Positions 51,801 to 63,511 of a stretch of DNA of 64,000 nucleotides are shown here, in pieces. The translations under genes were made by a program, and so were the position numbers. Origin of the DNA: Apostichopus japonicus (Eukaryota > Echinodermata > Holothuroidea > Aspidochirotida > Stichopodidae); assembly GCF_037975245.1 (NCBI RefSeq), contig NC_092568.1, forward strand, positions 22,222,501 through 22,286,500. The letters run 5' to 3'. Under the pieces are notes generated by a model. That model worked only from the letters and a program-made list of their open reading frames with translations. It was not told where the DNA came from and ran no database searches. The stretch's first letter is position 1. The number at the start of each line of letters is the position of its first letter.

Positions 51801-54800
51801 TAATAGGACTATTCAGGTTTTCTAACCATTTGTGGGTGTGTTCCGTTTTAGAGAAGGCTGCAAAAGAACAGGATTCAAGATTTGTTAATTTCCATTTGAC
51901 ATGTATACACAACATGATATTATTTACTCCCAATGTTTTAATGTGTAAGAAAGCTTGTACAGTAAAGGATATCTGTAATGGGCAAGGGTAATGCCTTAGT
52001 TAACCTATACTGCATTCACTACGAAGTTTGATATTACAAATGATTTCCCATTTACTGTTTAACAAATAATTTGTTAATTTTACCTTTTAGTAGCTGTTAG
52101 AGATATCTAAGTTCAATATTTTCAATTAAGATTGTTTTGGGGGGCCTCCATTTTTGCGGGGCAAATAAATGTTTGAGCCAGTTTGTCTGGGAACAATATT
52201 TTTGGGACCATTTAGGCGCAAACTTTTATCTGGCCCAATGCTTTGGGAGGGGCCAAGGTTTAAAATTGCAATAACTACACAACCTTGAACTGGATTGTAT
52301 CCAAACTTGGACTACAGCACATTGGTTAACAGCTGGTACATGTTGGCTTTAATAAACATTTTTTGAGCCAACGTTTTTCTGGACCCAATTTTGGATAGTG
52401 CCATTTGCCTCTTGTGTTAGCATTTACGTAAGTATTGGAATGTCTGCTATGTCACCTGACCATGAATGTGAAGTTGATACTATGCATATTCATAAGAGAT
52501 AGTCAATAGTCATTATGTATCAACTGAAGTTGGTATGATGATAATATTGGGTGATGGCATGTATACAACACATATTTTCCCTGAAGCAAGGAAAGATAGT
52601 GCCCATTGGGCTATTGTTCAATTTAAGTTCCACTTTCTATATCAAGTAGAGCATCATATCCTTTGTAAATATATGATGACTAGCACATTTTACGACAGTG
52701 TATTGTTAATATTATAACTCATGTCTAAACTGAAGCAATGAGGAAAGTTTCTGTGGTTGGTAGATCGTGGTTGGCAGTTGCTGTTCATAGGTCTCTTAAT
52801 AGGCAAGGCTAGTCATGCCCCGATTCTTCCTTCAGTTTCTATGCACCTTTGTACAGTGTTATACATGTAGTATTTGGTATGAATTAATACTGCTAGGTCA
52901 CCATGAATTGATATATCATACAGATGGTATAATAGTTGAAACTGTATGCACGATATACTGTTAGTTCCTCTTGACTTTATACATGACAAGATCCGCCAAT
53001 GTAGGCAAGGCGAGTCATGCCCGAATTCTTCCTTCAGTTTCTATGCACCTTTGTACAGTGTTATACATGTAGTATATGGTATGAATTAATACTGCCAGGT
53101 CACCATGAATTGATATATCGTACAGATGGTGTTATACCGTTAGTTCCTCTTGGCTATGTACATGACAAGATCCATGGCCAGTGTGAGTGCAGTGGATAAA
53201 CACAGGGCTCCTTTCTTTCCACAATGAACTTAAGGATTTCATCATGCAACCACAGTACTATCCTACTGAAATTACAGTAGTAACTTAAATAACTAGATAT
53301 GCTGGCATGCTGGATATTTTCTATTGTACGTTAATGTCTTTTTAGTGGTATACTAACTGTAGGGCAACCATGTGAAATAGTGAAACAAACAGTGAACTGT
53401 AGACTTCTAACAATGTTCAAATACACTATGAAGATAGTTTTAGGATAAGGTAGGCAACAACAAAGAAGCCTAGCTTTATATAAGATCCTCTGCTTGTGAA
53501 AGGAGGTCATCTATCATGTGATATCATTGGTTGCTGGAGCAGAGGTTAGATCTAGATCCTTTGTTCAATGAAAGCTAAAACCCAAAATATCTTGAAAAGG
53601 AAAAAGAGTGATGAATGATCTATTGACTTAATCAAATTAAGACCAAACAACGAGAGACAGAGACCATTGTCATTGGTGAAAGTCCTGTTTCCTTTCCAAA
53701 ATAAGCAACGGGAAGGAAAGTAGAGAAAAGGAAAGACAAGAAAATTATTATTTTAGTGATATTAAAATAGAGAATATTTTTACTTTCTGGCTTAAAGAAG
53801 TTTTTCCTCTGGCAAAATAAGAGGGGAATTTATTTGAGCAGTGAGGTTAAAACTGGCAGGTGGGGGGTCACCAACATTTCCCCTGCTACAAAATATTGCT
53901 GTATATTCAATACCCAGTCAGGAATATATGCAAGAACACTCTGTGTTTCTTACATATATATGCTTTGTCAGTGTAGCTTTGTAGCTTTGTCATTTTAAGG
54001 CTCAAGGTTTATCATTGTTATGATGCAAAACATCATAGCAAACCATGTTACAAATTTCACATTATTTATGACACACTTTATCTATGGTACATACTGGTAT
54101 GTGTACTTTTGATATGTCCATGGAATGCAAGAGATCAGGAAAAAAAATTAAAGTCAACCTAAATATAAAGCCAGCTAGCGATGTAGATTCGATCCACAGA
54201 CCCACCCCCACCCTTCTTTTTTCCTGAAAAAAAAAGAGAAAAAATTGTTTGCAGGGCACTGATTTTAGCTGAAAGCCTTCTGCAATTGCCTTTTACGGGG
54301 TTCATAAATTGTAATGGCTTTGTGGCTACCCTGTCCTTTCCAGTGTTAGTGCTGCAGTGAATTTATAGTTGTTTTCATTGGCTGTTGAAGATTTCCCACT
54401 CTCTCTCTCTGGATCCTCTCCTCTTCTATTCATATTGTTATTTGATTGATGATAAACCGAGATAATGGACATAAAATGTTGTGGCAAAAACTAGTTTTTG
54501 CTGGGTGTTGTGTGTGAGATGGGGCGTAAGTAACAAACTGTATGGCGTGATGTATGTGGAGCAGATAGGATGATAATTGGTTGGAAGCCTTGGAGGTTGC
54601 TCAGAGTCTACTTTTCAGTCACAGCGTCATTGCTAGAACACGAGAGAAAGAGAGCCGTCAAATTATGCAATTACCCCGAAAAGTGGTATGAAAGCTATAG
54701 ATGCTGCAGCAGTCTGGATGTGGTTTGACAAATGACTGCTGCCTATAGCTGCTCTGTACAATTATCGCAACAGCCATCTATATAGGCAAATGGGCAGGCT

Positions 54801-57800
54801 TTTGGGATTATATCATTAGCTCTTGATTCTGTTGGATGCTATAGATAAAACCAAAGTCTGCAAGAATCTGAGAAGGAGTGGAGGGGGGGAGGGGCGGTTG
54901 AATGTCTGAATGGACCCAAAGTGGTCTGGTATGGTTTATTTGGTCGTTGATTGATTGTTTTTTTTGTGATCGATTTATGTGTTGTGCACACACTCATTGG
55001 TAGAGAGATTGATGAACAAATTACCTATTTACGAAAACAAGTTAACAGTTTTTGCTTCAAAATTAGAATTTTAACAAGAGTCGACTGACTTTGAATAACA
55101 AGCCCTGATTGCCCATAGTAGTTCTTTCACGCCCACTCACCCATATAACCTCTAGTACCTCCCTATAGACAGGGCTTGCTTCTTTTCAAGGAGTCTTCCC
55201 TTGTCTGTGATAAATGAAAACCTAGTAGACCATGGTCAGAGTCAATGCCACAGTTTTGACTCTCCTGTTTAGTTAAGCCACAATGTGTGTGAATTACAAC
55301 AATTTGTTTTATCAGGTTGCTCTTTGTGCTATTCAAGCATAAGCAGCAACATGTTGAGATAACCTCTGAATAGAACAAGCTAGGAATTTTAGACTATGAG
55401 GGTATCAGAGAGGACCCCCCCCCCTCTCCCACATCTCCATTCCTAATTTGGTCTGCAAACTTGTGTTTTTTAGTAGTCATTACTTATTTGGTTTTACTTT
55501 GGTCATTTGGTCACTTGGTCATTTGGTCATTTGGTCATTACTTATTTTGGTCATTACTTATTTGGTAGTCATTACTTGTTTGGTTTTACAAGAATGACAA
55601 AGAACAGAAGGAAATCAATGATATCATGACCCTGCTGTTAATTCTGTAGAGATGCTCCTGTATTGGGAGGGGTTGGTTCTCCCACTGGATTTAGTCCTTG
55701 GAAATTTGGAATCCCCCACCCCCACCTCCACCCCAACCATCTCAGTGACAATTTATATGGCTCTTTAAATGGCTGTATTCCTTTCATCAAGATTGTACTT
55801 CTTGCCCATACATATGGTAATCGTATTGCTGCTTGAAGACACCGCTGGGTCCTGCGTACATTTCTGTCAATCCCTGAATGTATTAAGTTTGCTCTGAATG
55901 GTTCGGTTTAGCGATGTTCTGATGTACACATTAATTGCAACAATAGTTAATAGCCTGTCAGCTAGGTCTGAAGTCCCTCAAACCACACTTTGTTCTGACA
56001 ATTTGTGATTGAAAGTATAATTTATATATTACTCAGCCTCAAACTTGTGCAGAATTGATGAAACAAATTTTTGTCAACTTGGCCCACTCGGCCATTTTTC
56101 GGTCATCTTTAATTGTCCCAGGGAGGTCTTCTTGGGGTAGCGATAATATATTGTAAAAGCTCTCTGCAAAACTTTGCCACAAACTAATTTGCCGTTTGAA
56201 TTTAAATACAGGTGATGTTGAATTTATTCTTTGGCCTGCTGCTGTACATAGTGGAATTGGGGTGAATGATGAATGTGTTTGCACAAGCTCTTGTGAGCGT
56301 TTTACGGTTTTATTCTGCGGTCAGAGGACAATAACAGGGTTAAAAAACTGATGAAAGACCAAAAGGCCTTGGCACGTGCTGTGAGAATAGCCTTTGAAAG
56401 CTGGCTCGTGGAACTGACGACTAGCCCACTCCTTTGAAAACAAGATCTTATTTTGTTTGATCGTAAGGTGTAGTATTTGGCAAAATTTGAATTTTTGAGT
56501 GAATAGGTGAATATTTCTACATGAATAGGGATGAAAGCAATTTGAGCAGCCTGTCTGTATGAGTCTTTTGTGATTAGACTATGAAGCAACAAAAGGCAAT
56601 TTATCCGTCTGTTGTTGTAAGGGTTTCCAACTTTGCTCGGGTACAAAGAAGCTTCTCAAAAAGGTGGTGGAAAGTGACAATCTTTTGTAGTCAATCACGG
56701 GTCAGGTGGGGTGGTGTCACTTCATTTACTGTAGAGCTGCAAAACAAGACAAAAGGGGGGGGGGGTGGGGGAAGAAGTGCCCAGGGACGAAACTCGTATC
56801 AAGTTGACCTTATAAAGGAGTTGCACTGGTGAATGGACCAGTAACGTGGAACTAGTTTATCTTGCAAGTCTAAATTAAGGGTTCAGGAAGAATTTTGTCA
56901 ATGACCTATTACATTATGTAAGATTGCAGAAAGAGTTAGATGCAATTATTATTAACTATTAGTTTTAATAGTCAATATCAGAGAATACAGTGAAAGGTCA
57001 TCCTCCAGTTACCGGGGGTTACGGTAAAGCAGAGTAGCTTTTTTACACTTATTTACAGTTTTTCATATTCTACCAACACACACCGAAAAAAATCCAGCAT
57101 TGTGTTGTACCGGTTTTTGTCGTTTGCGCATTCATGATCCTGTAAAAAACAGTGAGTTCTTAGGAAATAACTGGGTATTGATTTATGGAAAGGGTTGGTA
57201 ATACTAGTAGTCTTTAGGTTTACCTGGTGATTCAAAAGCCACTGCAGTTTTACACGTGAAATGTAGACCTTTAGGGTCAACAGGGCAGGCCTATTACCTA
57301 GAAATATGTCAGGAAGTGCAGAAAATTGAGGTAATTTGTGTTTCACAAAATTTCAAAGACTTGTTGTGATCGAATTTAAATACAATGCACTGATTTCTTG
57401 TACGATTACAGTATGTGTTATATTAGACACACATGTTCACCTGAGCGTTATTGAAACGATGAAGAACGAATACTGCTGTTGCGACTCGACCAACTTAATC
57501 AAACGTACTACCTCATCAGATCTCTATATTATTGTTCATCAATGCAATTTCTATAGTCCCTGCTTCATCTCTGATGAAAGAGGTCTGTAACAGTGGGTGT
57601 TTTTGTTTCTGCCCCGATTCACATCTCTCTTTACAAACCAGGAAATTCTCCCAGGGTTTCACTCCGAGTTAGAAGGAAACGTAATTCTCTATCAATTTAG
57701 TTCAGCTCTTGAAGTCAGATCTCGTTCAGAATGGCTTATGAAAGGAAAGGGCTAAATGTTCCGAGACGGGACTGAGCAATTCGAGAACAATGCTTTGAAT

Positions 57801-60800
57801 TCTGATCACGGAACTTAATCACGTCTAGAACAATAAGAGCGTATATTCCGAGGGACCATGTTTTCTTACTAGGTGGTTCGAATTTGAAAAATATAGATCT
57901 AGAAAAATGTACACGTGAATCCATTTGTCTAAACAACCTTTTATTTTGTAGTTGCTAGTTTTGCACTAAACTGCCCTGCCGCATAGGCATAGAAGAAAAT
58001 TGTTTTGAATTCCCCTGAAGTCCTCCTCCATCTGTGAAAGACAATTTTGATTTATAATCCAACCTGGTAATTTTCACCCATGATGTTCTCCGTTTTTTTC
58101 GCGACCTGTTTGACCTTTCAATATCATCACTCACTAAACCATTCTTTCTTTTTTATTTACCTTCATATCCTATGATTTATTAATGTTCCTGGAGAAGGTT
58201 AATCCTCCTTCACAACCAGGTACAGGATTAAAAGATTTAATGTCAACCTCTTAATATGTCAGATAAAAAAAATAATATTAAAGAAAAACATGAGGGTACA
58301 CGTTGCATATATGATATGTGCATTGAAATTATACATATTGTCACTATGTTTATTGCCGTACCATATCTTGTATAATGCCAAAAAAATATGATAAATGATT
58401 GGAAGAATTAATAAAAATGGAGCTATTTTGGCAATTTCAGTATAGTGAGCTACGATATGATATATTTACATTGCTTTTGAATGCACACTCCAGGAGATAT
58501 AATAAATGATTTCTACAGCAGTGTCTATAGTATTGATATTAAATCTGCATATGGCGAAATAGTGTGGATTGACACATATATTTTCTACAGTGCATTGAAG
58601 CAGTTTTCAGGAGCTGGCAAATCAACTGCAGATTTTATAATTATTCTTGGAAGTGGGTGGTGAATAATTTTCTTGCAATTTTTATACAGGGAGCAAAGAA
58701 AAACTTCATCTATAATGGTTAAGCTTTCACCAAACTCTTAGATCTAATACACTGTAGCCAAATTATGGGCTTCGTACTCAGATGATTTCGCATTCTGTTT
58801 ATTAGTTGTCATTACCAATCATTGTATCCATAGAAACACTAAGGTTATCTGAATATATCTAAAAGACGTTTCATCCTGCCTTTATGAGCAGGTGATGATA
58901 TGCTACCCTTTGTTTTAAGAAAAGTGTTTTGAAAGATTGGACAATATGATTTACTAAACTACAAATTTCTCATCTCCCCCTACTCCACTAGACAAATAAG
59001 CTTTGGCTGCTCTTAGTCTCTGTAAATATATATCAAACTGCAACAAACAGATAGTGTGCCAGTGTATCTGGTCAATAGGTCAGTAGTCAATCAACTAATG
59101 GCTGTATATCTTCAGACTGACCGGTCCACAGACAGCTGTTGGGTGATTGTTGATTGGTGGACATCACAAACAGTTACTCTGACAAAAGAGCTCTCTAAAT
59201 TTAAAACCCGTCATCCAGAGAGAGGCACAAAACAAAGAATGCACTGGAGTCCTCAGGCCTCATCATATCAGGAAGTATAGTACAGCACGGTCAATCTTAC
59301 AAACAATATTACAGGATGATAAGCCCCTCATTTCAGAGCTGACACAGGAGAGATTTACTGGTTCAAAGATAGTAGTAGATCCTTTCAGATGATGACGATG
59401 ATGATGACTGGGCTGGTCTTACAGATCAGCAGGATGTTTATTTTCCTCCCTGTAAAGGATATCCTTCCCTGTAGTGATAGATGACCCCACAGGTCAAGTT
59501 TATTTGTGAGAAATATATGTAGGGAATATCTCATTTATGTGACAGTAGTTGGGCTGTAAATGAAACTAGTGACCTCATAAAAAGGTTTGGTATACCCATA
59601 CTCTCTTAATGGTGTAACCAAGAACTTGTTTGCCATGAATGTTGGCCGCCATGTTGATGAAGAATCTGATGGCATTTATGACTCACAGACATAGTGACTT
59701 GAGGGGGGCCCTGGTGATGATTACAAAATCTCCATCAAGGGTCTTGGCAATTTACACTGAGAGGTCAAAAGGTACTGGGTTTAACTTCCTGAGAGGAATG
59801 AAAGTTTGAAAGAAGTAGTCTTTAATTGGGTGGTATATGTACTGGACATTTTATTCAACACTTAACAAAAAATAATTCACTGCTAATAAGCCATGAAGAT
59901 TGCTAAGACCAGGAAAATAGCACAAAATCCTAGAATGAAAGAAAAACGAGAGAGAGAAAAAGAAAAACTTAACTATTTCTCTCAAATATGCTACAAATGT
60001 TAACTAGGGTCACTCCTCTATAAACTTTGAACAAGCATTTTACTGTTGATATTGGATCAATTGTTGCCTCACAGACATATTGTTGTTATTATCTAGCATA
60101 TTTGCTAATATGATCTAGCATATTTGCTAGATCATCTTAGCATATTTGTAGTCCTCAAATGTCTAGTGATAATTTGAAGCCCGGTCAGAATATGGTCCAA
60201 TTTTGGGGGGCATCACTGAAGACCTAGCTTTCATAGGGAGACTGATACAATCGACTGATATTAAAAAAGAAAAGATAACAAAGGGGTTAGGAGGCAAAGT
60301 ACTATATAGGTGTTGTAATTGTATAGTACTACAGAATCTACATAACAAACTGAGATGTACTGTATTCTGTTGTTGTCTATATTATACTGGTATACAACAG
60401 CTGTATGGCTTACATGCAGTCTGCACTTCACATAATTAGCAATTGTCACGGTATTAAACCATCAACATTGCAATATATGCATATTAGAACTGGAAAGGAA
60501 TGAATTCACGTTTGAAACTCTTCAAATTTATCCTCGAAAACCTGCAAACTGTTTGACAGATGAGTGGTTTTTAACTTGCCTCCCCCCCCCCCCCCCCCCA
60601 CAAATTGTTGCATGCCATATTTGAAACAAACTTGGTAGAAATTTCAAGTAGAGTACTTGTACAGTAGGATCCCAATAACAAAGCAAAAATCGCTGCTTTG
60701 AACCAGACAAAAAACAAAACAGATCTAGCATATTTATAACTCCCAAGTGTGAATTGATTAGATTGGAAGGAGATCTAGTGCCAGCATACAATCTATTCTC

Positions 60801-61730
60801 TTAGTGCCACGAGTGCCAATTAGGCTGTGCTGGTTCGTTTCGTAGTACTGGATTGGTCATGTAGTTGAAGTTACTCCCAAGATAGATCTACTACCGTTGA
60901 CATAATAACAATGGTATCAGGTCTCCCCTTCTCATCATAGGATTACTCCCTGTACTGATGTAATATCTAGCCCTCGTCTCAGCTGGTAAACATCATTAAT
61001 TTATTCGATCCTCAGCCTGCTCAACATATATAGTTAGAAGATAGCTGGAGATTTATTTGTGTGGATATCAGTCAGTGCTCCTCCCTTGCATTACAGACAT
61101 TATTTTTTGATATATATACGAAAATTGCTAAACAGATGCACTATTAATAGTTAGTAGCAAATTGAATTGCAGACTCGCTGTTCTGGAAAGCAGATGGTTT
61201 GCAGTTGCCATGGCATTGTAATAAACAATTTGAATACAATTTGATATTTGAATCCTCGTCGAGATGATGGGGCGCGTGAGGCAGGATTTTACTCGAACAG
61301 TCAGAATATTTCATTTAGTTGAGTTACGCTGCGCAAGAGAGAGATTATTAAATACAATTTAATAATGTTGACCATGAATGAAAATCAAAGACTATGAAAT
61401 GATGATATTTGGATTGTCAAATTTACCTAATATTATGCAAACAAAACTGGCATTAGTTCAGGGTTTTAAACTCGATTCCATGTATTTTTTCTCAAGTTCA
61501 TTTCCAATGCTCTATGATACAACATTGTGTGTATATATATATATGAATAAAATATTATTAAAGATTATTATTTCTTTTATCTGTCATTGTTCTTGCAGAG
61601 TATCACCCTGAATAACATGAGCAAGTTACCTCCCAGGCTGTTGTGTGACCCTGCAGTATTCTCCTTCAAATCATTGAGTTCCATCAACCAGATGACCCCC
61701 GTGGAAGAACCAGTGCTAGCAGCATTCTAG
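25180..61730 (+). CDS. five-exon gene, 298-residue acidic/basic nuclear-type protein, possibly FAM53-like
   Basis: Exons 25180-25290, 27119-27194, 29210-29721, 45001-45066 and 61599-61730 join with phases 0, 1, 0, 0 and give one open frame of 298 residues ending at TAG 61728-61730. Every intron is GT-AG with a good polypyrimidine tract. Visible features: N-terminal MLKLITQKFRAQSLNEV (15-31), acidic DYGSDSEEE (45-53), Asn-rich stretch (77-105), SSEEE (115-119), basic PPPEKRK (126-132), SSSSSSDDE (147-155, casein kinase 2 type), APPRKRHR (204-211, likely nuclear signal), and MDFEKMQKQMKR (227-238). No signal peptide or membrane segment. The order LIT-x-K-xx-x-QSL, basic cluster, then DF-x-KM resembles FAM53 proteins, which are nuclear regulators of proliferation, but the family's usual SKRxCRSLS motif is absent. 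Family assignment is therefore tentative; the gene itself is well supported. Confidence 0.75.
25291..27118 (+). other. intron 1 (1.8 kb)
   Basis: GTAAGATTAA to TTTTTTTCAG. Contents look single-copy; TAGGCCT-type motifs are frequent in the first 600 bases. No embedded gene or mobile element is recognised. Confidence 0.7.
27119..27194 (+). CDS. exon 2
   Basis: 76 bases after a TTTTTTTCAG acceptor, ending AAAG/GTGTGT, so phase 1. Encodes VPTNEIGDYGSDSEEE and an acidic tail. The leftover G joins AA of exon 3 to make Glu, which keeps the frame. Confidence 0.8.
27195..29209 (+). other. intron 2 (2.0 kb)
   Basis: GTGTGTAC to CTCTCTTTGCCAG. Includes a short (GT)n at 27364-27375 and A runs at 28180-28205. 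No gene or mobile element recognised. Confidence 0.7.
29210..29721 (+). CDS. exon 3 (largest coding exon)
   Basis: 512 bases between a TCTCTCTTTGCCAG acceptor and a CAG/GTGAGT donor. It gives 170 codons plus the two bases completing the split Glu. Codon use is more GC-rich in the third position than flanking sequence. Holds the Asn-rich stretch, SSEEE, PPPEKRK, poly-Ser-Asp, KRHR and MDFEKMQ motifs. Confidence 0.85.
32199..32234 (+). repeat. G-rich tract, quadruplex candidate
   Basis: Six runs of four to six G separated by one to three bases within 36 bases on the transcribed sense strand. This fits the usual G-quadruplex pattern of four G runs with short loops. It lies inside intron 3. Confidence 0.75.
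35860..35904. repeat. CCCT/CCTT pyrimidine tract
   Basis: CCCTCCCTTCCT units repeated about four times with no purines. Its complement creates the Gly-Arg-Glu run seen in a minus-strand frame; that frame is not a gene. Confidence 0.85.
38791..38842. repeat. (ATG)n trinucleotide microsatellite
   Basis: About 17 perfect ATG units. On the minus strand it reads as poly-Ser, poly-His or poly-Ile depending on frame, which explains the long minus-strand frames here. Confidence 0.95.
39778..39846. repeat. (TA)n followed by ATAGAACTAT triplication
   Basis: A (TA)n run to about 39815, then three exact ATAGAACTAT 10-mers. Confidence 0.9.
40683..40758 (+). CDS. possible alternative exon within intron 3
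   Basis: CTATTCTGCAG/ATTTCAGGG to GATGTAG/GTAAAT bounds 76 bases. Entering at phase 0, as exon 3 leaves it, the segment is open: ISGLNCQTQLSDKVPSCFLL then acidic DEEDV. With the strong donor it leaves phase 1, and exon 45001-45066 would then read ETNEEIHKWN and stop at TAG 45057-45059, giving a different C-terminus. A weaker donor four bases earlier (GAT/GTAGGT) would give 72 bases, phase 0, adding 24 residues and keeping the normal end. It could also be a chance splice-bounded segment. Confidence 0.4.
45001..45066 (+). CDS. exon 4 (66 bases)
   Basis: Acceptor TTTTCTCCATAG and donor AAG/GTAAGT flank exactly 22 codons, KQMKRYTNGISSS then RGAKVVRIK, phase 0 both ends. Continues the basic region that follows MDFEKMQ. 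Being a multiple of three, it can be included or skipped without changing frame. Confidence 0.7.
45719..46036 (-). CDS. coding-like segment of uncertain strand inside intron 4
   Basis: About 250 bases (45719-45975) are clearly less AT-rich than the surrounding intron and open on both strands. The minus frame reads, after a possible acceptor ATTCTGCAG or CATTCATTCAG, QDRGDYQQMRVKFPRLPERF, then a Ser/Lys-rich part, and stops at TAA. The plus frame (45669-45935) reads DERALLSSEDGNLSGSLGN and stops at TAG. I do not recognise either. It may be the last exon of a nested gene, a retroposed fragment or a transposon piece. Confidence 0.3.
   Translation of the reverse strand: MTIFFLHDVLKFCRVFPNSFIQSCEIQDAQDRGDYQQMRVKFPRLPERFPSSEDKSARSSGSKFINLFFKVESFSTTPQKQRLAVNGKKIAGDLKTAVGSPGQKK
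46446..46920. repeat. 34-bp minisatellite, about 14 copies
   Basis: The unit TTCACCCCCTCCTACCACACACATACAACCCTCC repeats head to tail with one- or two-base indels and rare substitutions (TATCAC for TACCAC, CGTAC for CATAC). Because 34 is not a multiple of three, all plus frames are open and cycle through His-Thr-Thr-Leu-Leu-type motifs. The resulting 242- and 171-codon frames are therefore not genes. Confidence 0.95.
49358..49414 (+). CDS. possible alternative last exon (weak)
   Basis: After TTGTTTCCTTCTGCTTTCCAACAG, a good acceptor, the phase-0 frame continues for 18 codons (ALCIPEQLLFLEPSPKQI) to TGA 49412-49414. Spliced to exon 4 it would give a shorter C-terminus. No nearby AATAAA was seen until about 50759, and an 18-codon frame can be chance, so this is only a possibility. 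Confidence 0.15.
   Translation, partial: ALCIPEQLLFLEPSPKQI
52801..53178. repeat. direct tandem duplication, about 200 bp, 2 copies
   Basis: Copy 1 (52801-53002) and copy 2 (53003-53178) share AGGCAAGG, CTTCCTTCAGTTTCTATGCA, GTACAGTGTTATACATGTAG, GGTCACCATGAATTGATATA and CATGACAAGATCC in order. Copy 2 has lost about 25 bases in the middle. Confidence 0.9.
55475..55588. repeat. TTGGTCATTT short tandem repeat
   Basis: TTGGTCATTT recurs about six times, then expands to TTGGTCATTACTTAT units and TTGGTAGTCATTACTTGT. Nested local duplication. Confidence 0.8.
61599..61730 (+). CDS. exon 5 (last coding exon)
   Basis: After TGTTCTTGCAG the phase-0 frame gives 43 codons and TAG at 61728-61730. It encodes SITLNNMSKLPPRLLCDPAV and ends with MTPVEEPVLAAF. 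The composition is balanced and coding-like against very AT-rich intron just before it. It does not show the DLDLEQIENN-type tail of FAM53 proteins. Confidence 0.7.
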   Translation, partial: SITLNNMSKLPPRLLCDPAVFSFKSLSSINQMTPVEEPVLAAF

Positions 61731-62310
61731 GGAACATTCTGTCAGATTATCCAGAGGTTTACTTTTAGCAAAGCGACAGACGGGGATTATTGTCTAGATT
61801 TTTCTCGTTTTCAGTAGATCGCAGCCGCCATCTAAGGATGTGTGAAAGAGCAAATTATTATCAAGTTTCTTTTATTATTTAAAGACGGCGGATCCAGAGG
61901 TACGTCACCACCGTATTAAAAAAAATGGTGAATGGTACGAACAATAAATTCCATCGGTTTTGGTCAGTGAAGGAAACGGTCGCGAGGTTCGAGGAGCACA
62001 ATGTGGTGGATAGAAGAGAGAAAGAATTAGAGCCTCGTCCTCGTGAACATCTTTTGTATTCATTATTCTGGCCCGTTTTGGGAGTTTTTTTACACAGTTT
62101 TTTGGCAAACTGTGTGCAAGCCATTCTAATTTGGTACTTATTCGATAAGTGTTTAGTTTGAACTGTACGTTTTAAGCAGGTCTGTTTTGTGGTTTTTTTC
62201 TTCTCCCAAATAGAAACACGTTGACAGGTGGTGCCTTTTTCCTTTCAATCCCATTTTGATATCATCAAGTTTTGAAACAGAGAAGAAGTAAGATGGTCAA
62301 AAGAAATAAA
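61731..62310 (+). other. probable 3' UTR
   Basis: After the stop codon, the hexamer AATAAA occurs at 61943-61948 and 62305-62310. A GT-rich stretch at about 62376-62405 could be the downstream element of the second. The open frames at 61925-62161 and 61879-62124 lie here and have no recognisable domain. Confidence 0.45.
62305..62310 (+). terminator. candidate polyadenylation signal AATAAA
   Basis: The canonical hexamer lies 575 bases after the stop codon, with GT-rich sequence 65-95 bases further on. The earlier AATAAA at 61943 is an equally canonical alternative. Confidence 0.35.
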
Positions 62311-63429
62311 GATTGATTTTGCTGACACATTTTAGAAGTCATAACATTTTTTGGCTTAGATCTATTCTTTGTCAGCATAGTGTGTTGGTTGGGGGGGGGG
62401 GGGGAGATCGAATATAGGGGTCATAGTAGACTCCCTAAGATGAACAAACTTCTTTTTGTTCATTTCATTCGTCACAGCATCTCATCCAAAGTTATTGTAA
62501 CAAGTAGTAATAGTGTGCAGGTTTATACCTAAATGTGTGTAGAAAGTGCCTTCCTTAACTCTTTACTTTTTTGTTTTTCTTCTTCTTCTTCAAACTATGT
62601 GACTTGAGTTTGGATTCTGTTTTTGGTCAGTTAGCCACTTTTCTGTTCCATTCCTACTGCTGCTGTGTGGAAGAGAGATTAGCTTCAGTTTTAAACTCTG
62701 TTATTTCAAAGAGCTTAACAAAAGAAAAAAAAAGGAATTCACCACAAGTTGTTTAAAACTGCTGAAAACCAAGTGGTAAAGTCCCCACCTGATATGGTGA
62801 TATTATTTTATTCCTGGAGTCATAAATTATAGGCTATGGGAAGTACAGAGAAATACGACATCTATTGCTATATGGTATTAAACCTTTATGAGGTTGTTAT
62901 GAAAGCTCTCCAGCTTTGTGAAGACTTGCAAGTCTCCCTGAAGTAACAGGTGATGAGTAATACCTGACCCATGGATGACCTTTTTTTTTTATGATTATTA
63001 TTTAGGTCACAATGAAGCTGTTGGAAGGCCCAGAGGCTGAACATATATATTGATAGATGATGGTTGTAATATAGTATAGTCTGCTACAGTGATAGTGACT
63101 ATATACAGATAGGAAAAAACAAACTACAGCTTCATCAGAATAGATTGTCAAGGGTCTCTTTGTTTAGGTAATACTGGGTGTGGGAGATTCCTGTTAACAC
63201 AGGCTTTGTCAAGTTCTATGGAGATGGATTGTCAATATTTTCTGTCCTTGGGTTCAGACCTTTTGTGAGTGGGCATGTCTGAACATGATGGCAATACTGC
63301 TCTCTCCCATTTTATTCACACTTTGAACAAGTCTGGACTTGCTCAAGCATGCAAAACTTGTATACCCTGTGTTTTTGTAAGTATAGGAATTGCTCGCTGC
63401 AGCTTAGCTTTTTATCCCAGCATGCAACA
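62311..63429. other. downstream flank, no gene seen
   Basis: G run at about 62391-62404, T run near 62570 and 62990. No gene recognised. Confidence 0.45.
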
Positions 63430-63477
63430 GTGTGTATATGTGTGTATATATGTATGTGTGTATACATATGTATGTAC

Positions 63478-63511
<34 letters not shown>
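63430..63511. repeat. (TG/TA)n microsatellite
   Basis: TGTGTATA units pass into (TA)n. It produces the Tyr/Ile/Val-rich frames on both strands here. Confidence 0.9.

Larger units (their letters stand above)
45067..61598 (+). other. intron 4 (16.5 kb)
   Basis: GTAAGTTAC to TGTTCTTGCAG. Holds the coding-like segment at 45719-46036, the 34-bp minisatellite, the 52.8-53.2 kb duplication, TTGGTCATTT repeats, a C run at 55418 and another at about 60582-60599. Other frames are short and unrecognised. Confidence 0.65.

Noticed and set aside
61925-62161. 78-codon plus frame with a possible membrane segment
   Set aside because: It starts at GTG, lies in the probable 3' UTR and overlaps open minus frames; no support as a separate gene.
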